From: Trichomonas vaginalis G3 | Taxonomy: Eukaryota > Parabasalia > Trichomonadida > Trichomonadidae | Assembly (NCBI RefSeq): GCF_026262505.1 | Contig: NC_067203.1 | Span: 10,044,001 to 10,108,000 of the forward strand | Direction: 5' to 3' | DNA length: 64,000 nucleotides | Shown: piece by piece, positions 1 to 10,955 of the stretch | Layout: each line of letters begins with the position of its first letter | Numbering within the stretch: the first letter of the stretch is position 1 | The notes under the pieces: generated by a model | The model's input: only the letters and a program-made list of their open reading frames with translations | Databases searched by the model: none | Told to the model about the DNA's origin: nothing | Program-made: the position numbers and the translations under genes

Positions 1-908
1 TATCATGCTATATTTTTAATATGGAACAACAGATCCTATAATTTGATGAGCTAGAACGGTTTTTTCGCCATATACTTTTGAAAAAAATTGACATTTTTAT
101 TATTACCTAATTAAACTCTTTCTGTATAATTATGAGATGATAATTTACCAAAATCTAATAGTAAAGAATAAAATTTAATAAGCAAATTAACATTCCATAT
201 AGAGAAGTAAATACAGATTACTAGTGTTTTAGCAATGGATGTCATTTTAATCAACAGGCGTGAATTTTTGATGACGAAAAATCAAATGTTTTTTTATTGA
301 TCTCCAATGAATCATGAGAAACATATAAAATTATATTGGGAGCATTTTTCTTAAGTTTTAAAAGCACACATGGTATCTCTGTTTCATTTGGTATTGATGA
401 AATTGAATGATGTTTTATTTAGAAGGGTTTAATTTCGATTTTTACATGAGCTGTTTAATATGTAAAAATAATTATAAACATACAGTATAAAGCAATAACC
501 AATATTGCATTAGATACATCATTACATATATGTTATATGACCCTTGTTTTTTATTCATGAAATCTCGATCACAATAAGTTCTAATCCAAAAAATATATCA
601 CTTTTTGAATTTTTTTTTATAAAATTTTTAATTGAGTTTTTATAAAATTAAATCATTATTATCTCATCCAATACTTATATTTCATCCATCATCCCATATG
701 ATATAATTACCTATTATTAGTAAAGATTATTACGGAAAAAGAATACAATTTATATCTTTTTCAGGCCCTGAGATGCTAACTAGGTTTCCTGACACCCTAT
801 ATTTTATCATCAAAATATATCAAATGCATGTTTCATTCGCTGAAATAATTGTTATCATCCCCTATATAAGTGTGGCCCCAAAAAAGGCCCAAATGGAGAT
901 AACCCATA
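1..908. other. AT-rich intergenic stretch
   Basis: No credible coding frame, RNA gene or repeat is visible. The only ORF of note (773-958) is short and of low-complexity composition, and it overlaps the end of the ankyrin gene on the other strand. Confidence 0.6.
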
Positions 909-2168
909 TCATGTTGTATAATGAAGTGCGGTTTTTCCATCTATATCTTTTTCATTGATATTTGCACCATGTGAAATGAGAACTTCAGCAGTTTCTGTAT
1001 AATTATTACGTGCTGCAATATGAAGTGCGGTTTTTCCATCTTTATCTTTTTCATTGATATTTGCACCATGTAAAATGAGAACTTCAGCAGTTTCTGTATA
1101 ATTATTACGTGCTGCAATATGAAGTGCGGTTTTTCCATCTTTATCTTTTCCATTGATATTTGCACCGTGTGAAATGAGAACTTCAGCTGTTTCTTTATTA
1201 TCACGCCATGCTGCAATATGAAGCGCTGTTTTTCCATTTTTATCTTTTTCATTGATATTAGCACCATGTGAAAGGAAGTATTCCAAAAGGGATGGAATAT
1301 TAAGTATCGGTGAATAAACAAAACATTCGTTTATATCATTAGTTTGATCGAAATAAACTAAAAAGGATTCAAGATTATTGTAAATTCCGCAGTATTCTAA
1401 ATTGATCTTTATATTGTGTTCATTCATCAAGAATGTAACAAAATCAATGTTGTGCGAGACAATTGTATATTTCATACATTCTGTATTTGGATTCTGATAT
1501 TTCAAACATTCACTCATGATCTCCGGATTTCCTCCTAAAAATGAAAATTCAAGACATTTTTGAGTTATTTTTGAGCTGAATTTAGTCCTTAAGAATTTGA
1601 AGCAATCAACAGCTCCATGATAACAACATAATTCAAGTAATGAATATACATAATAAGAATATGGATATAAACTGCTTTCAAGTATTTGATTTTTATCAAA
1701 TCCATCTCTTTCGGTGAATGAAATGAATCTTTCTAAGTCATTATTCATAATTGCTCTGTATATTGTATTCTCTGTATGAATATCGAGATTTATAAAATAA
1801 TATTTTTTGAAGTCATCAGATTTGCATAATTCAATTCTATATTCTTTCTAAAACAAAAATCTTGAAAGTACCTCGACATTGTTAGCCTCTTTGACACGAT
1901 ATTCATCAGATATGAGTTTGGCAAGAGATAAATATGACTTAGTATAGCGATTATTATACGGGATGATATTTAAAATGTCTTTTATCATGCTTTTGGGAGA
2001 ATATTTATTTGTATCAATCAATTCTGTTTTGATAATTTTGTAAATAGAGTTTAAATCTTCTCCTTTTTCCGTTTTCAGCTGATACAACGCAATATAGGAA
2101 TCAATGTAGTATTTGTAGATACTACGCAGTTCGCTGTATTTGTTTGGATGAACGTCTTGTTCGGACAT
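909..2168 (-). pseudogene. DUF3447-type ankyrin repeat protein, broken by one in-frame stop
   Basis: Read leftward from the ATG at 2168. The first 106 codons have the helical N-terminal part typical of trichomonad ankyrin proteins (MSEQDVHPNKYSELR start, then LNIIPYNNRYTKSYLSLAKL). A TAG at 1848-1850 stops the frame after SRFLF. The same frame continues without another stop through 33 codons into an ATG at 1748 and 279 more residues. That second part contains the middle domain (LLELCCYHGAVDCFKFLR) and about four ankyrin repeats of the GKTALHIAA..AEVLISHGANIN type. It is one gene with a nonsense codon, not two genes. Ankyrin proteins mediate protein binding; partners are unknown. The repeat tract is shorter than usual for the family. 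Readthrough or an assembly error cannot be excluded. Confidence 0.85.
924..1319 (-). repeat. 99-bp tandem repeat coding ankyrin units
   Basis: The sequence AAGTGCGGTTTTTCCATCT recurs at 924, 1023 and 1122, with a variant at 1221, so the period is exactly 99 bp (33 codons, one ankyrin unit). The first three copies are nearly identical at the nucleotide level, which points to recent unit duplication or conversion inside the gene. Confidence 0.9.
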
Positions 2169-2279
2169 TAATAATTTTTATAAAGGATATATTTGTGTTT
2201 TACCATATAAAATATCCCTTAAATTCATATAAGATAATTCATTAAGATTTGTGTTATACATGTGGAATATATCTTAATC

Positions 2280-2302
2280 CTATCGGCGCGAAGCACCGAT
2301 AG
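2280..2302. repeat. GC-rich hairpin
   Basis: CTATCGG/CCGATAG arms surround a GCGC-GAA-GC core, with one mismatch. It lies about 47 bp upstream of the NUFIP1-like gene in otherwise AT-rich DNA. It belongs to the set of GC-rich hairpins also seen at 35368, 41314, 42700, 42885 and 43600. Confidence 0.7.
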
Positions 2303-2348
2303 AAATGACTGAAAATAAAGAATCAAAAATAAACAAAGACATTTTTTG

Positions 2349-2873
2349 ATGTCTGATCAATTGAAAAACTTTGGATTTTATAACCCTGTTTTATCAACAG
2401 ATATTGTTAAAGTTGCCCCTGCTGTTCCTACTTATCAAGCTCCAGAATACGAGAAAAATTTAATAAAATCTGCAAAAATTCCAAAGTCAAAACAGAAAAA
2501 ACAAGGAGATAACTCTCAACCAGCTCCAAGAAAAGTTGAAACACAAGAAGAAATTGATGCATGGATTGCAGAAAGACGAAAAAAGTTTCCAACAAGAGTT
2601 CGAGTTGATGAAAAGGAACAAACAGAGCTTGAAAGAAGAGAAAGAGGTGCATTAGATCTTTCCAAACCAAGACCTACAGAAAAGAATGAATCAAAGAAAC
2701 CAATTGAAATGTCTACGATTAATCCAGTTCCAATTCCATCATTATTGGAAGTTTTAACTGAGGATGAAAGAAGGAAAGATTATTCTCGAATATTACAATG
2801 CTTTAGATATTTTGTTAAGCATGACTTTCTTCAAACTCCATACAAAGAGTCGAATCCTTCTAACACAGAATAG
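2349..2873 (+). CDS. NUFIP1/Rsa1-like snoRNP assembly factor
   Basis: A small basic, mostly disordered protein of 174 residues. The first in-frame ATG (2349) is the start; the codon before it is TTG. Residues about 57-75 (ETQEEIDAWIAERRKKFPT) match the conserved NUFIP1/Rsa1 peptide (EEIxxWxxERRKxxPT). The C-terminal SLLEVLTEDERRKDYSRIL followed by QCFRYFVKHDFL resembles the conserved C-terminal helix of the same family. Known members bridge the 15.5K/Snu13 protein to the R2TP/Hsp90 machinery during box C/D snoRNP assembly in the nucleus. The protein lacks the zinc finger of animal NUFIP1, as do other short protist and yeast members. The family call rests on two short motifs. Confidence 0.65.
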   Translation: MSDQLKNFGFYNPVLSTDIVKVAPAVPTYQAPEYEKNLIKSAKIPKSKQKKQGDNSQPAPRKVETQEEIDAWIAERRKKFPTRVRVDEKEQTELERRERGALDLSKPRPTEKNESKKPIEMSTINPVPIPSLLEVLTEDERRKDYSRILQCFRYFVKHDFLQTPYKESNPSNTE

Positions 2874-3638
2874 GTAATACTTATTCTTGTATTATCTACT
2901 TGAAATATTAATATTTTCGAAAAATAACATCTGTTTGAATTTCTGAATTAGGTAATATAATTTATTTGATTCGTTATTTCAGTTAGTTCATCCCGATCAT
3001 TAATATCGCAAGAAATTTTATTTTAATAATTCGATCTTGTATTTTTATACAAATCTGCTTCAAATTGACGCATCCCATTTTATACAAGCTGGTATATAAG
3101 CTTAGTTCCATATAAACAAATCTAAAAAGCAAAATAATGCGCGGCTAGTTATAAAAACGGCCTAAGTTTGACCAACATATACAGAATCCATCCTTCAGTT
3201 CTAACAAACTGAAAATAAGATGTCTTTTCATTTAAAATTTACACTAATAAAATCCTTTAGAATTGATTAAATATTTATTTGAAATCTATTGATAAAATTA
3301 TCCCAAAACAGTCTATTTAGTAATGGATAGTCATTGATTTTTATTGTTGGTGCGAATTGTTTATTATTTAACATTAATGGTTTTCTTATTTGTCGTGAAA
3401 TTCAATGAGATTGCAGCATACAATGTCTATCTAGGCATACAATATTTCTTCAGTAATCATAATGTTCAAATTCATTTATAAGGAGGGAAATGAGAAAATT
3501 GCTTACGTTTAATTTTTAAAAGTTCTGAATTTATTATTTGAAAAATAGCTTACCTTGTCTTTACAAACAAGATTCCAAACTAAAAAATCGAAAGATTTTT
3601 TTTCTTCAAAAATTTTCCTCTGAAAAGTAATAAAAGTT
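2874..3638. other. Intergenic, no gene seen
   Basis: AT-rich spacer between two plus-strand genes, with no ORF or structured repeat supported. The last 40 bases before the ATG are pyrimidine-rich (TTTTTTTTCTTC), which may be the promoter-proximal part for the kinase-like gene. Confidence 0.5.
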
Positions 3639-6600
3639 ATGAATAGCTTTAAGGACTACGTTTTTTCCGAGAAAATCCCTGAGGACTGTAACCGCCCTAT
3701 GGTCGTCAAGGCTCTCTCTAAGACGTCAGGAAAATTCTTTGCAATGAAATACTTTCCTGCCGAGAGTTTGAAAAATATCGAGAAGAAAACAATTTACAGA
3801 CTTATCAATGTGCTTTCATCACTATACCATCCTCACATTACGTACATCAACGAAATCATGTATAAAGCAAATCCTGATGAAGCGTTCATTGCTCTTGAAT
3901 GGTGTGATGGATCTTCTGTAAAAAATACATTAGATAGATTCAGCACACTTCCAGAGAAACTTGTTGGAAGATACACATACGAAATAATTAAGGGATTAGA
4001 GTTTTTACACAGTCAAGGTCAAGTTCATAAAAATCTTAAAGCAGCAAATTTACTTTTAGCCAGCGGTGTACTTAAATTATCAGACTTTGGCCTTAGTGCT
4101 GAAGTTTCAACATGTTCAATCAGCGAACATCCTTACTGGGCGGCTCCTGAAGTTATTGAATCACGTACTTTCTCAAATAAAAGCGATATCTGGTCCATGG
4201 GCGCAACAATCATCGAATTACTCACAGGAAAACCTCCTTTTGCTGAGCTTCCTCCTGAAGAAGCCAGAATCAAAATATTAAATGAAACACCTCCGATTCC
4301 TGCAAAGGCATCTGCTCACCTTCAGGACTTCCTCTGTGCATGTTTTGCCAAGAATCCTGACGAAAGACCATCTACAGAAGAATGTTATAATTTCTTTTTC
4401 GTCAAAAAGGCCATGGAAGAGCTTGGCGAGAAGCACGAAGCCGCTCCAAAGACAACACTTCGTCCAATACCCAACCGTCTCTCAATGTTACCCACTCCAC
4501 AAAAAGATCGTCCAAGAATGAACATTGATGACTTCCATTTTTCAGATTCAGACAGCAACGAGCCGGCAAAACCGCCAAAGGATGTTAACCAGCAACATCT
4601 TTCCGCTCCAGTGATGAAAAAGACCGGTCTTGCGAAATTTGAAAATAATGATGACGACGATAGCGGTCTTGACATCAAATCACGTATTAATAGCAAGTTA
4701 GGCAACGATGGCAAGCCTAAGATTCAAATCCAGCCAACAGTTGTTACGAACATGCAACAAATTTCACGTGGAGAATTAAGAGACGACGATATCGATGATG
4801 GTGTTGAAGATGAAGACTTTAACTTCAAGAAACAACAGATGCCGACCTCCACTGTTAATTCACCACGTCGTGTTGCATTCATTGGCATCCCTGACGAAGA
4901 TACAGCCGCTCCAAAGACTAATCAAACAATTAATTCTGCAACTTTCGATTTCAACAACATCAAAACACAAAAGAAAGAAATCGAAGGAAATGATGAACTC
5001 AAACAGTTCCAAGATGACGAAGCCGAGCCATTTTCTGATTTCGCGACAACAGAAGAGCCATTACACATCTCTTTACCTGTACAAAAGAGAGTCATCAATT
5101 TCGATTTGATCAATGATTCCGATGAAAACGATGAAGAATTATTTGCTCATAGAATCGAAGTTGAAGAGATGAAGAAGCGATTGATCATTGTTATCAAGTC
5201 CATTTCAACAACAATGACAACAGAAGAAATGGCATTTGCTTTCAGCGAAGTCCTGGACATCATCAAGAAAGATGGAAGTGTTAGATCTTGTATCATTGAA
5301 CAACAAGGTTTGATGCCAATTATTGAGATCATTGAATTCGGAAAATCTCTTCCTGAGAAGTTAGTTTTGGAAGTTATCTATGAGATTATTAATAACCACA
5401 AGAAACTCAAAGAAAACTTCTGTTTGTTGGGCGGAATTCCTCCTGTCTTGAAGTTCCTTAAAGACACAAATTATTCCAAAGAAATCAGAAGTTTGGCCAT
5501 GAAAATTACTTCAGAAATTTGCAGATCTAACGATGAAGGACAGAAGAATGAGACTAATGACAACATACAGATGTTCATTTCTTGTAACGGAATTGCTGCT
5601 TTAGTTGAATCCCTTCAATTCGATATCGATGAAGAAAGTGATTTAGTTTTGCAATCAATTAAATCTATCAATGAAATATTAATTGCAAAAAGTGGTATCC
5701 AAGTTTCTGACTTTTGTCGTTTGTTTATGTCTGCTGGTCTTATTGAACCACTTTCAAGGGTTCTCATACAGCTTGTCAACAAGCCAAAGATCAGAGACAT
5801 GCAAGCAATTGACACTGTCTGCGAAATCATGCATAAATTGAGCCAGGCAGATACAAAAGTCAAAATTGCTATGGCAGAAAAAGATGTCATGGTAAACATT
5901 GTTCATTGTATGTACGATCCAAAGACTGACCAAGTAAGAAGAGAACTTCCTATCAATGACATTCTTTTACTATGCAAAGCAATCAAAGAAAATGTCGTCT
6001 CTGATACAAGAGATTTGCTTGCAGCAGCTGGAGTTATGCAGATGGCTTGCGCAATGGTAAAAGCTGAATTTGATAAGACACATGCTGTTGCAATCCATGC
6101 GAACTTAATCCAAGTTTTAAGTAGTATGTGTAAACTTTCTAAAGAAAGATTGGAAGTTGTCGCAAGATCTAACTTGATATCTTCTTTGAAACCATATTTG
6201 GATAGTGATACAGAACTTAAAGCATTGGTTATGTACATGCTTATCGATTTCCCTAAAGTCGCTTTCCAAAACAAAGATGTCATGAAACAATTGATCGCTG
6301 ACAAACTCATTGAAATTTACATTTCTACTTTGACACAACAATATTGGGGCGCAAGAGCAATGGCAGCTATCGCAATGCTTGCTTCTGATCCGGATTTCCA
6401 TGTCTATCCAATATTAATGACACCAGAATCTCTAAATAGAATAAGAGATGGAATTGACTCCGTAAACTACGAAAACGCTCCAACAATGTTGCAAAGATTG
6501 AATGAAATTTGCAAGAATTCAAAGGATTTCGTACTAGTGTTGACAGATCAGACGTTCTTGAACACAATAAGAGCTAAACTGTCTACAGCAAAGATGTTAC

Positions 6601-6785
6601 CTTCGGATTCACAGATTCCTGTCGCAATTTTGGAATTAATTGCAACAATTTTCAGCGATATGGATAAAACTCAGTTGCAGAAGCTTGAGAAATCATTCAC
6701 ACCGGATATTAAGGTGTTCGCTGATAAAGGTAACATCAAACAAAAGGGTACTGCACTCAAGATATTGAAATTCTTTGGAAGTTAA
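3639..6785 (+). CDS. Cdc7/MAP3K-epsilon-like pseudokinase with ARM-repeat C-terminus
   Basis: A protein of 1048 residues. Residues 1-263 form a protein kinase domain most like the STE-group Cdc7/MAP3K-epsilon type: beta-3 lysine in FAMKYF (K37), DFG at 149-151, APE at 169-171, ending before a ..RPSTEECYNFFF segment. The glycine-rich loop is not recognisable. The catalytic HRD is HKN (130-132) in an otherwise standard VHKNLKAANLLL, so the proton-accepting aspartate is replaced by asparagine. Residues 270-510 are acidic and disordered. About 515-1045 is a run of helical armadillo-like repeats, as in MAP3K-epsilon and SepH kinases that act in septation or cell polarity. It is probably a scaffold or allosteric partner. 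The frame is intact and long, so it is maintained. Confidence 0.85.
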   Translation: MNSFKDYVFSEKIPEDCNRPMVVKALSKTSGKFFAMKYFPAESLKNIEKKTIYRLINVLSSLYHPHITYINEIMYKANPDEAFIALEWCDGSSVKNTLDRFSTLPEKLVGRYTYEIIKGLEFLHSQGQVHKNLKAANLLLASGVLKLSDFGLSAEVSTCSISEHPYWAAPEVIESRTFSNKSDIWSMGATIIELLTGKPPFAELPPEEARIKILNETPPIPAKASAHLQDFLCACFAKNPDERPSTEECYNFFFVKKAMEELGEKHEAAPKTTLRPIPNRLSMLPTPQKDRPRMNIDDFHFSDSDSNEPAKPPKDVNQQHLSAPVMKKTGLAKFENNDDDDSGLDIKSRINSKLGNDGKPKIQIQPTVVTNMQQISRGELRDDDIDDGVEDEDFNFKKQQMPTSTVNSPRRVAFIGIPDEDTAAPKTNQTINSATFDFNNIKTQKKEIEGNDELKQFQDDEAEPFSDFATTEEPLHISLPVQKRVINFDLINDSDENDEELFAHRIEVEEMKKRLIIVIKSISTTMTTEEMAFAFSEVLDIIKKDGSVRSCIIEQQGLMPIIEIIEFGKSLPEKLVLEVIYEIINNHKKLKENFCLLGGIPPVLKFLKDTNYSKEIRSLAMKITSEICRSNDEGQKNETNDNIQMFISCNGIAALVESLQFDIDEESDLVLQSIKSINEILIAKSGIQVSDFCRLFMSAGLIEPLSRVLIQLVNKPKIRDMQAIDTVCEIMHKLSQADTKVKIAMAEKDVMVNIVHCMYDPKTDQVRRELPINDILLLCKAIKENVVSDTRDLLAAAGVMQMACAMVKAEFDKTHAVAIHANLIQVLSSMCKLSKERLEVVARSNLISSLKPYLDSDTELKALVMYMLIDFPKVAFQNKDVMKQLIADKLIEIYISTLTQQYWGARAMAAIAMLASDPDFHVYPILMTPESLNRIRDGIDSVNYENAPTMLQRLNEICKNSKDFVLVLTDQTFLNTIRAKLSTAKMLPSDSQIPVAILELIATIFSDMDKTQLQKLEKSFTPDIKVFADKGNIKQKGTALKILKFFGS

Positions 6786-7540
6786 TTTTAATATCTTTTA
6801 ATATATATATTATATTTTTCTTATGCGCTTATCTAATTAATTCAAGAATATTTATATGTTAAAAAACTTTTATATACTTTTAAAAATTATCTTAATTTTT
6901 TAATGATCATGAGCATCTATAATTCCTATGAAAACGTACCAAACATGCTTTGCATCAAATTACTATTAGTTCAATGATTAATATATAATAACTTTTCGAT
7001 AATTGTTATTTTCCAGATATTTCATATAGGCATACAATTCTCTTGTAATAATTGGCAAAGTGTAACGATATTATTGCTTGATGAATCAATTTGGTTGAGA
7101 TGACATCGGACCGATAAATTCCGCAAGATTTTAAAGTATTAAAGCCGCACAATTAATTTTTAGAACATAAGAAAGTGCGCCACTGTTGAGTTTCATCCAA
7201 ATACAGTGATTGCATTGCAAGAATTAAAGCAATGATGAGCATCAAAATTAAAAATGAATTTGGAACAATCAAGCAATATTTTTCTTCTCAGCTTCGAAGG
7301 TAAAGGTGAAAATAACGATGAAAATTTCATAGGTGTTCACAAATTTCTGTGATATTCAAACTTTTAAACTAAAACCCCTCAATTTGATTTATTAATGACA
7401 ATCAATTTCCTATTAAATTATCGAAAATCAATGTTGGAAACACAATATTCATGGTGCTACCCTTTCATATGTCCATTTATCTGAAATGGCCTGTCGATAC
7501 AAAAGGTACACGTTGTCAACATAAATTTTTCAGAAGCGAA
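6786..7540. other. Intergenic, no gene seen
   Basis: Spacer between the pseudokinase stop and the preferred start of the sugar transporter. An upstream in-frame ATG (7451) would add 30 residues that look like non-coding sequence. No repeats stand out. Confidence 0.5.
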
Positions 7541-8826
7541 ATGGCGAATTATTGCAGGAGGGAAGTTCTTTATGGATTTATTATTATGATGGGAGCCCTC
7601 AACTTTGGTTTCACCATAGGCTTTACTTCACCACTCGTTCCGTTCTTTTCAAGTTATTGGGGAACACCTGAAATTCAAACAACATTTTTCAATGCTATTC
7701 TTTCATTACTTGCTATCATTGGACCATATATAGCTACATTCATGTTGAAATATCTTGGAAGACGTCCAGTTTTTTGCATTTTACAATTTGTAAGTGGCGT
7801 AATTTACTTATTAATGATTACTGCCAACAAAAATCGCTTCTGGATCTTAATCCTAATGAGAGCACTCATGGGTTTGGCTATTGGTGGCGTTTCTTCAACA
7901 ACTCCAACAATGCTTGTTGAAGTTGCCCCAGAAGGACTTTCTGGATTCTTCGGAAACCTCACACAGACAGGTGTATGCTTAGGAAGTATCATTGTCTACT
8001 TGGTTGGTAACTGGACAGCCAACGTCAGCAAAGAAGCATATGTTTGGTACGTCATTCCAATTGTTACAGCCTCATTTGATTTCTTGAGCTGCTGCTTGAT
8101 TTGGTTATGCCCCGAAACAGGCAATCAAACACCAAATGATAATAAAGTTGAAGAAGAAGGCGAAAAAGAAAGATTATGCCAGAAGAAGTACCTTGGAAAG
8201 CTTTTCGTTGGCATAATGTTGATGATTATCCAACAATTCTGCGGTATTAACGCTATTGTTACAAACTTAGATGAAAATTTGCGTACAGCCAAAGTTCCAA
8301 TGGATTCTGGCATTGCATCAGCAGTTTCAATGTTTATGATGATTGTTGGTGTTTTCATTGGTGGATTTGTTATAGATAAGATGGGAAGAAAACCATTATT
8401 TACAATTTCTTGCCTTGGTTGCAGAGTTACATTAATTATTTACGCTTGCTGCTATAACTTCGATTGGCCATCATGGATTGCACTTATTTGCATCTGCTTA
8501 TACCTCTTCTTCTTTGGTTTCGCATTAGGTCCTGTTCCATGGTATTGTATTCCAGAATTATTCCCACCAAGCCTTAGATCTCTTGGAAATTCAATTATCA
8601 GTACAACAAACCAGCTATTTACATTCGTTGTTATCTTCCTTTTCCCAGTTATGAGAGGTAAAAAGGAGAAAGTACAGGAAAGTTCACAGGAGGTATGGGA
8701 TACATGCCAACATGCTTATTGTTTGCAGCATTCTCCATCTTAGGTGGAGTATTTGGCTGGTTCATGATCACAGAACCAGATGAGAGTCTTAATTCTCCGA
8801 TGTTAGATGATAACCCAAATGAGTAA
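7541..8826 (+). pseudogene. MFS sugar transporter, frameshifted near the C-terminus
   Basis: Major facilitator superfamily, sugar porter branch. The preferred start is the ATG at 7541 (MANYCRREVLYGF), because the 30 residues from an upstream ATG at 7451 do not look conserved. Motifs: KYLGRRPVF in the first half, DKMGRKPLF in the second, and PVPWYCIPELFP before TM10, the sugar-porter PxxWxxxxElFP type. About 11 TM helices lie in the first frame. At the A-run 8660-8664 the frame slips: the ORF ends in nonsense at 8743. A second frame continues the protein with GGMGYMPTCLLFAAFSILGG, the last TM helix and a short tail ending at TAA 8824-8826. It would import hexose at the plasma membrane. A one-base assembly error is as likely as real decay, since the rest is well preserved. 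Confidence 0.8.
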
Positions 8827-9150
8827 TACTATCAATTTACACATCCTATACAGCTTAGATGCATTATGAAATTTAAGTCTAATTCTCATAAAGTTCAATT
8901 GTTTTCTGAATTTTAAAAATAAAAGCTTTGTATTTTACATGTTTCTGCAAAATATATGTAACATATCAATAGATATGGCTTCTTTTCAAATTTTTCTTTA
9001 AAACTGTTTAATTTCCATGTCAATCCAAACATTTTCTTCGAAAAATTAGATATTACTGAGTATCTTATTTCAAATACATTCGTACGTCAAAGAATTACTG
9101 TATTTTGATGATTTAGATTCTGGTAAAAAGTGTACGTTTATTAAATATAA

Positions 9151-9753
9151 ATGAGTAATCCTCCCCCTGATGTACCTCAAACTTCACCGCCACCAAGAAG
9201 TAGAATCTTGCTTAGCATTCCTATGGCATGGACCCTCATTCTTCTCGGATATTTGTGCAATTTCGGCGAATGCTTATATGCCGGATTTACACTTATGATA
9301 TCTGTTTGTTCATATTCATGGCTTTCCGATCTGCAGTTCTTTGCATATTATTGTCAGCATGCAATTTCATATTCATATGCTCATATTTTCTTACTATGGT
9401 TTTTCTCGGTTATCCATTGCACATACGCAACATTTTCCTTCAAAACAACAAAAATCCATCTCGCATCAATTTTATACATTATTTCTGCAGTTTTCGGAAT
9501 TATTGCTGCAATTATTTCATTTTTAACGTTAAAAACAGATATGGCTTATGTGACAATGTACAGAAGAGACGGTGCCTGGTGGGTTGAAGAATTAACGGGT
9601 GATGCATATTCATCATGGAGAAAGGACACATTTCTACCATTCAGAGCGCTTGATATAGCAAGGACAGTACTCATCCTTCTAATGGCAGTTATTTTTGTAT
9701 TTAGTTTTAATATTTCTTCTCCTGACTTTAACAGAAGCTTTGGTCTTGCATAA
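9151..9753 (+). CDS. Four-TM membrane protein of unknown function
   Basis: 200 residues. The proline-rich N-terminus (MSNPPPDVPQTSPPPRSR) is followed by hydrophobic spans at about 21-50, 75-93, 103-126 and 170-187. A longer hydrophilic loop, with WWVEELTGDAYSSW, sits between the third and fourth spans. The arrangement resembles tetraspanning proteins in general, but no family signature such as the tetraspanin CCG is present. I do not recognise it. Confidence 0.6.
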   Translation: MSNPPPDVPQTSPPPRSRILLSIPMAWTLILLGYLCNFGECLYAGFTLMISVCSYSWLSDLQFFAYYCQHAISYSYAHIFLLWFFSVIHCTYATFSFKTTKIHLASILYIISAVFGIIAAIISFLTLKTDMAYVTMYRRDGAWWVEELTGDAYSSWRKDTFLPFRALDIARTVLILLMAVIFVFSFNISSPDFNRSFGLA

Positions 9754-10298
9754 AAATATGTTTGTTTGTTTTATTTCCATTAAAAGAAATAGTAATAATA
9801 GAATTCTTAGAATTTTCCAATTTTTTTTATTCATTAGGAACAGGACAGTTGGTCTTAATCGTATACACCTATTGTCCAAGTAATGCGAATTTCATTATGG
9901 TCAGTGACAAATAATGATTAAATTTACCTGATACATTTTTGAATTTAAATACATATTGATTTTCTTTAAGCATTAGGATATCAGCATATTATAGACAGAG
10001 GGAGTATGACTTTCTATTCCTATCCATGTGTGTCAAATAGTATTTCATCAATAAAATTTATTGACGGTTCAACAGTTATTCTTTGAATTTTGTGAATAGT
10101 ATTTATTGCCATATCATAGTCTGCGCATGTTGTGCTATGATTTACATGCTTTTGGACAACATTGTCATTTTTTTACATCTGTTGTTCTATCTTTGATTAA
10201 TCAAACAGTCAATACATGATAAGTAGAAATAAATAATCTTAAATAAGTTTTTTTATGCGAAAAATCCAGTATCAAAACGATAGAAAAACTACACAATA
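9754..10298. other. Intergenic, no gene seen
   Basis: AT-rich spacer. ORFs at 9695-9883 and 9679-9879 overlap the end of the upstream gene and have no coding character. Confidence 0.5.
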
Positions 10299-10955
10299 AT
10301 GGATTTAGATAAGCAGCCAGAGGAGGATTCGAAGAAGCGCGTGATGAAGATTATTGTTGTTGGTGAAATGGGCACAGGAAAGACCTCACTAATTCGTCAA
10401 TATGTACACGGAGCCTTTAGTGAATTCTACAAATCTACAATCGGTGTTGATTTCGCTCACAAAAAGATCGATCTTCCTACAGGAGATGTAGTTGATCTCC
10501 AATTATGGGATATTTCTGGTCAAGAACGCTTTGCATCAGTTACTCATATGTATTATAACGAGGCAGTCGCTGCAATGGTAGTATTCGATCTAATTTCTCC
10601 CAGTACTCTTTGTGTTGCCAAGATATGGAAGAAAGATATTGATGAAAAAGTTATGACTTCAGAAGAAAAGCCAATTCCATGCCTTCTTGTTGGAAATAAA
10701 GTTGATCTTGTTGGAAAGGAAGGACCTGACAAGAGTGACGAAGAAATGGATAAATTCTGTGAGGAAAATGGCTTTATGGGATTCATCAGAACTTCAGCAC
10801 GTCAAGATACAAATGTTACAGAATCTGTAGAAAAGATATTACATTATGTTTTGGAACATAATATACAGCCTTATCGACCAAAAGAGTTGGCCCAATGTGT
10901 GAAGCTTGATGATACAAAGAAAAAGGAGAAGAATGAGAAAAGCGGTTGCTGCTAA
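10299..10955 (+). CDS. Rab32/38-like small GTPase
   Basis: 218 residues. The P-loop is GEMGTGKT (22-29). Switch I is STIGVDFAHK; switch II is WDISGQERF, then VTHMYYNEAVAAMVVFD. The guanine-specificity loop is NKVD and the later loop TSAR. A C-terminal CC follows a basic linker, for double geranylgeranylation. The IGVDFAxK sequence, the serine before GQERF and the YYNEA stretch are closest to the Rab32/38 group, which directs traffic to lysosome-related organelles. An insertion near KEGPDKSDEE lengthens the loop after NKVD. The AP-3 beta gene at 25.9 kb acts in the same general route in other eukaryotes, but the two are not linked here. Family call is firm; subtype is an inference from motifs. 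Confidence 0.85.
   Translation: MDLDKQPEEDSKKRVMKIIVVGEMGTGKTSLIRQYVHGAFSEFYKSTIGVDFAHKKIDLPTGDVVDLQLWDISGQERFASVTHMYYNEAVAAMVVFDLISPSTLCVAKIWKKDIDEKVMTSEEKPIPCLLVGNKVDLVGKEGPDKSDEEMDKFCEENGFMGFIRTSARQDTNVTESVEKILHYVLEHNIQPYRPKELAQCVKLDDTKKKEKNEKSGCC

Noticed and set aside
941..1321. 126-codon minus-strand ORF over the ankyrin repeats
   Set aside because: It is another frame of the 99-bp repeat of the ankyrin gene; its length comes from the repeat structure.
2428..2670. Minus-strand ORF opposite the NUFIP1-like gene
   Set aside because: Hydrophobic mirror translation of a lysine/glutamate-rich gene.
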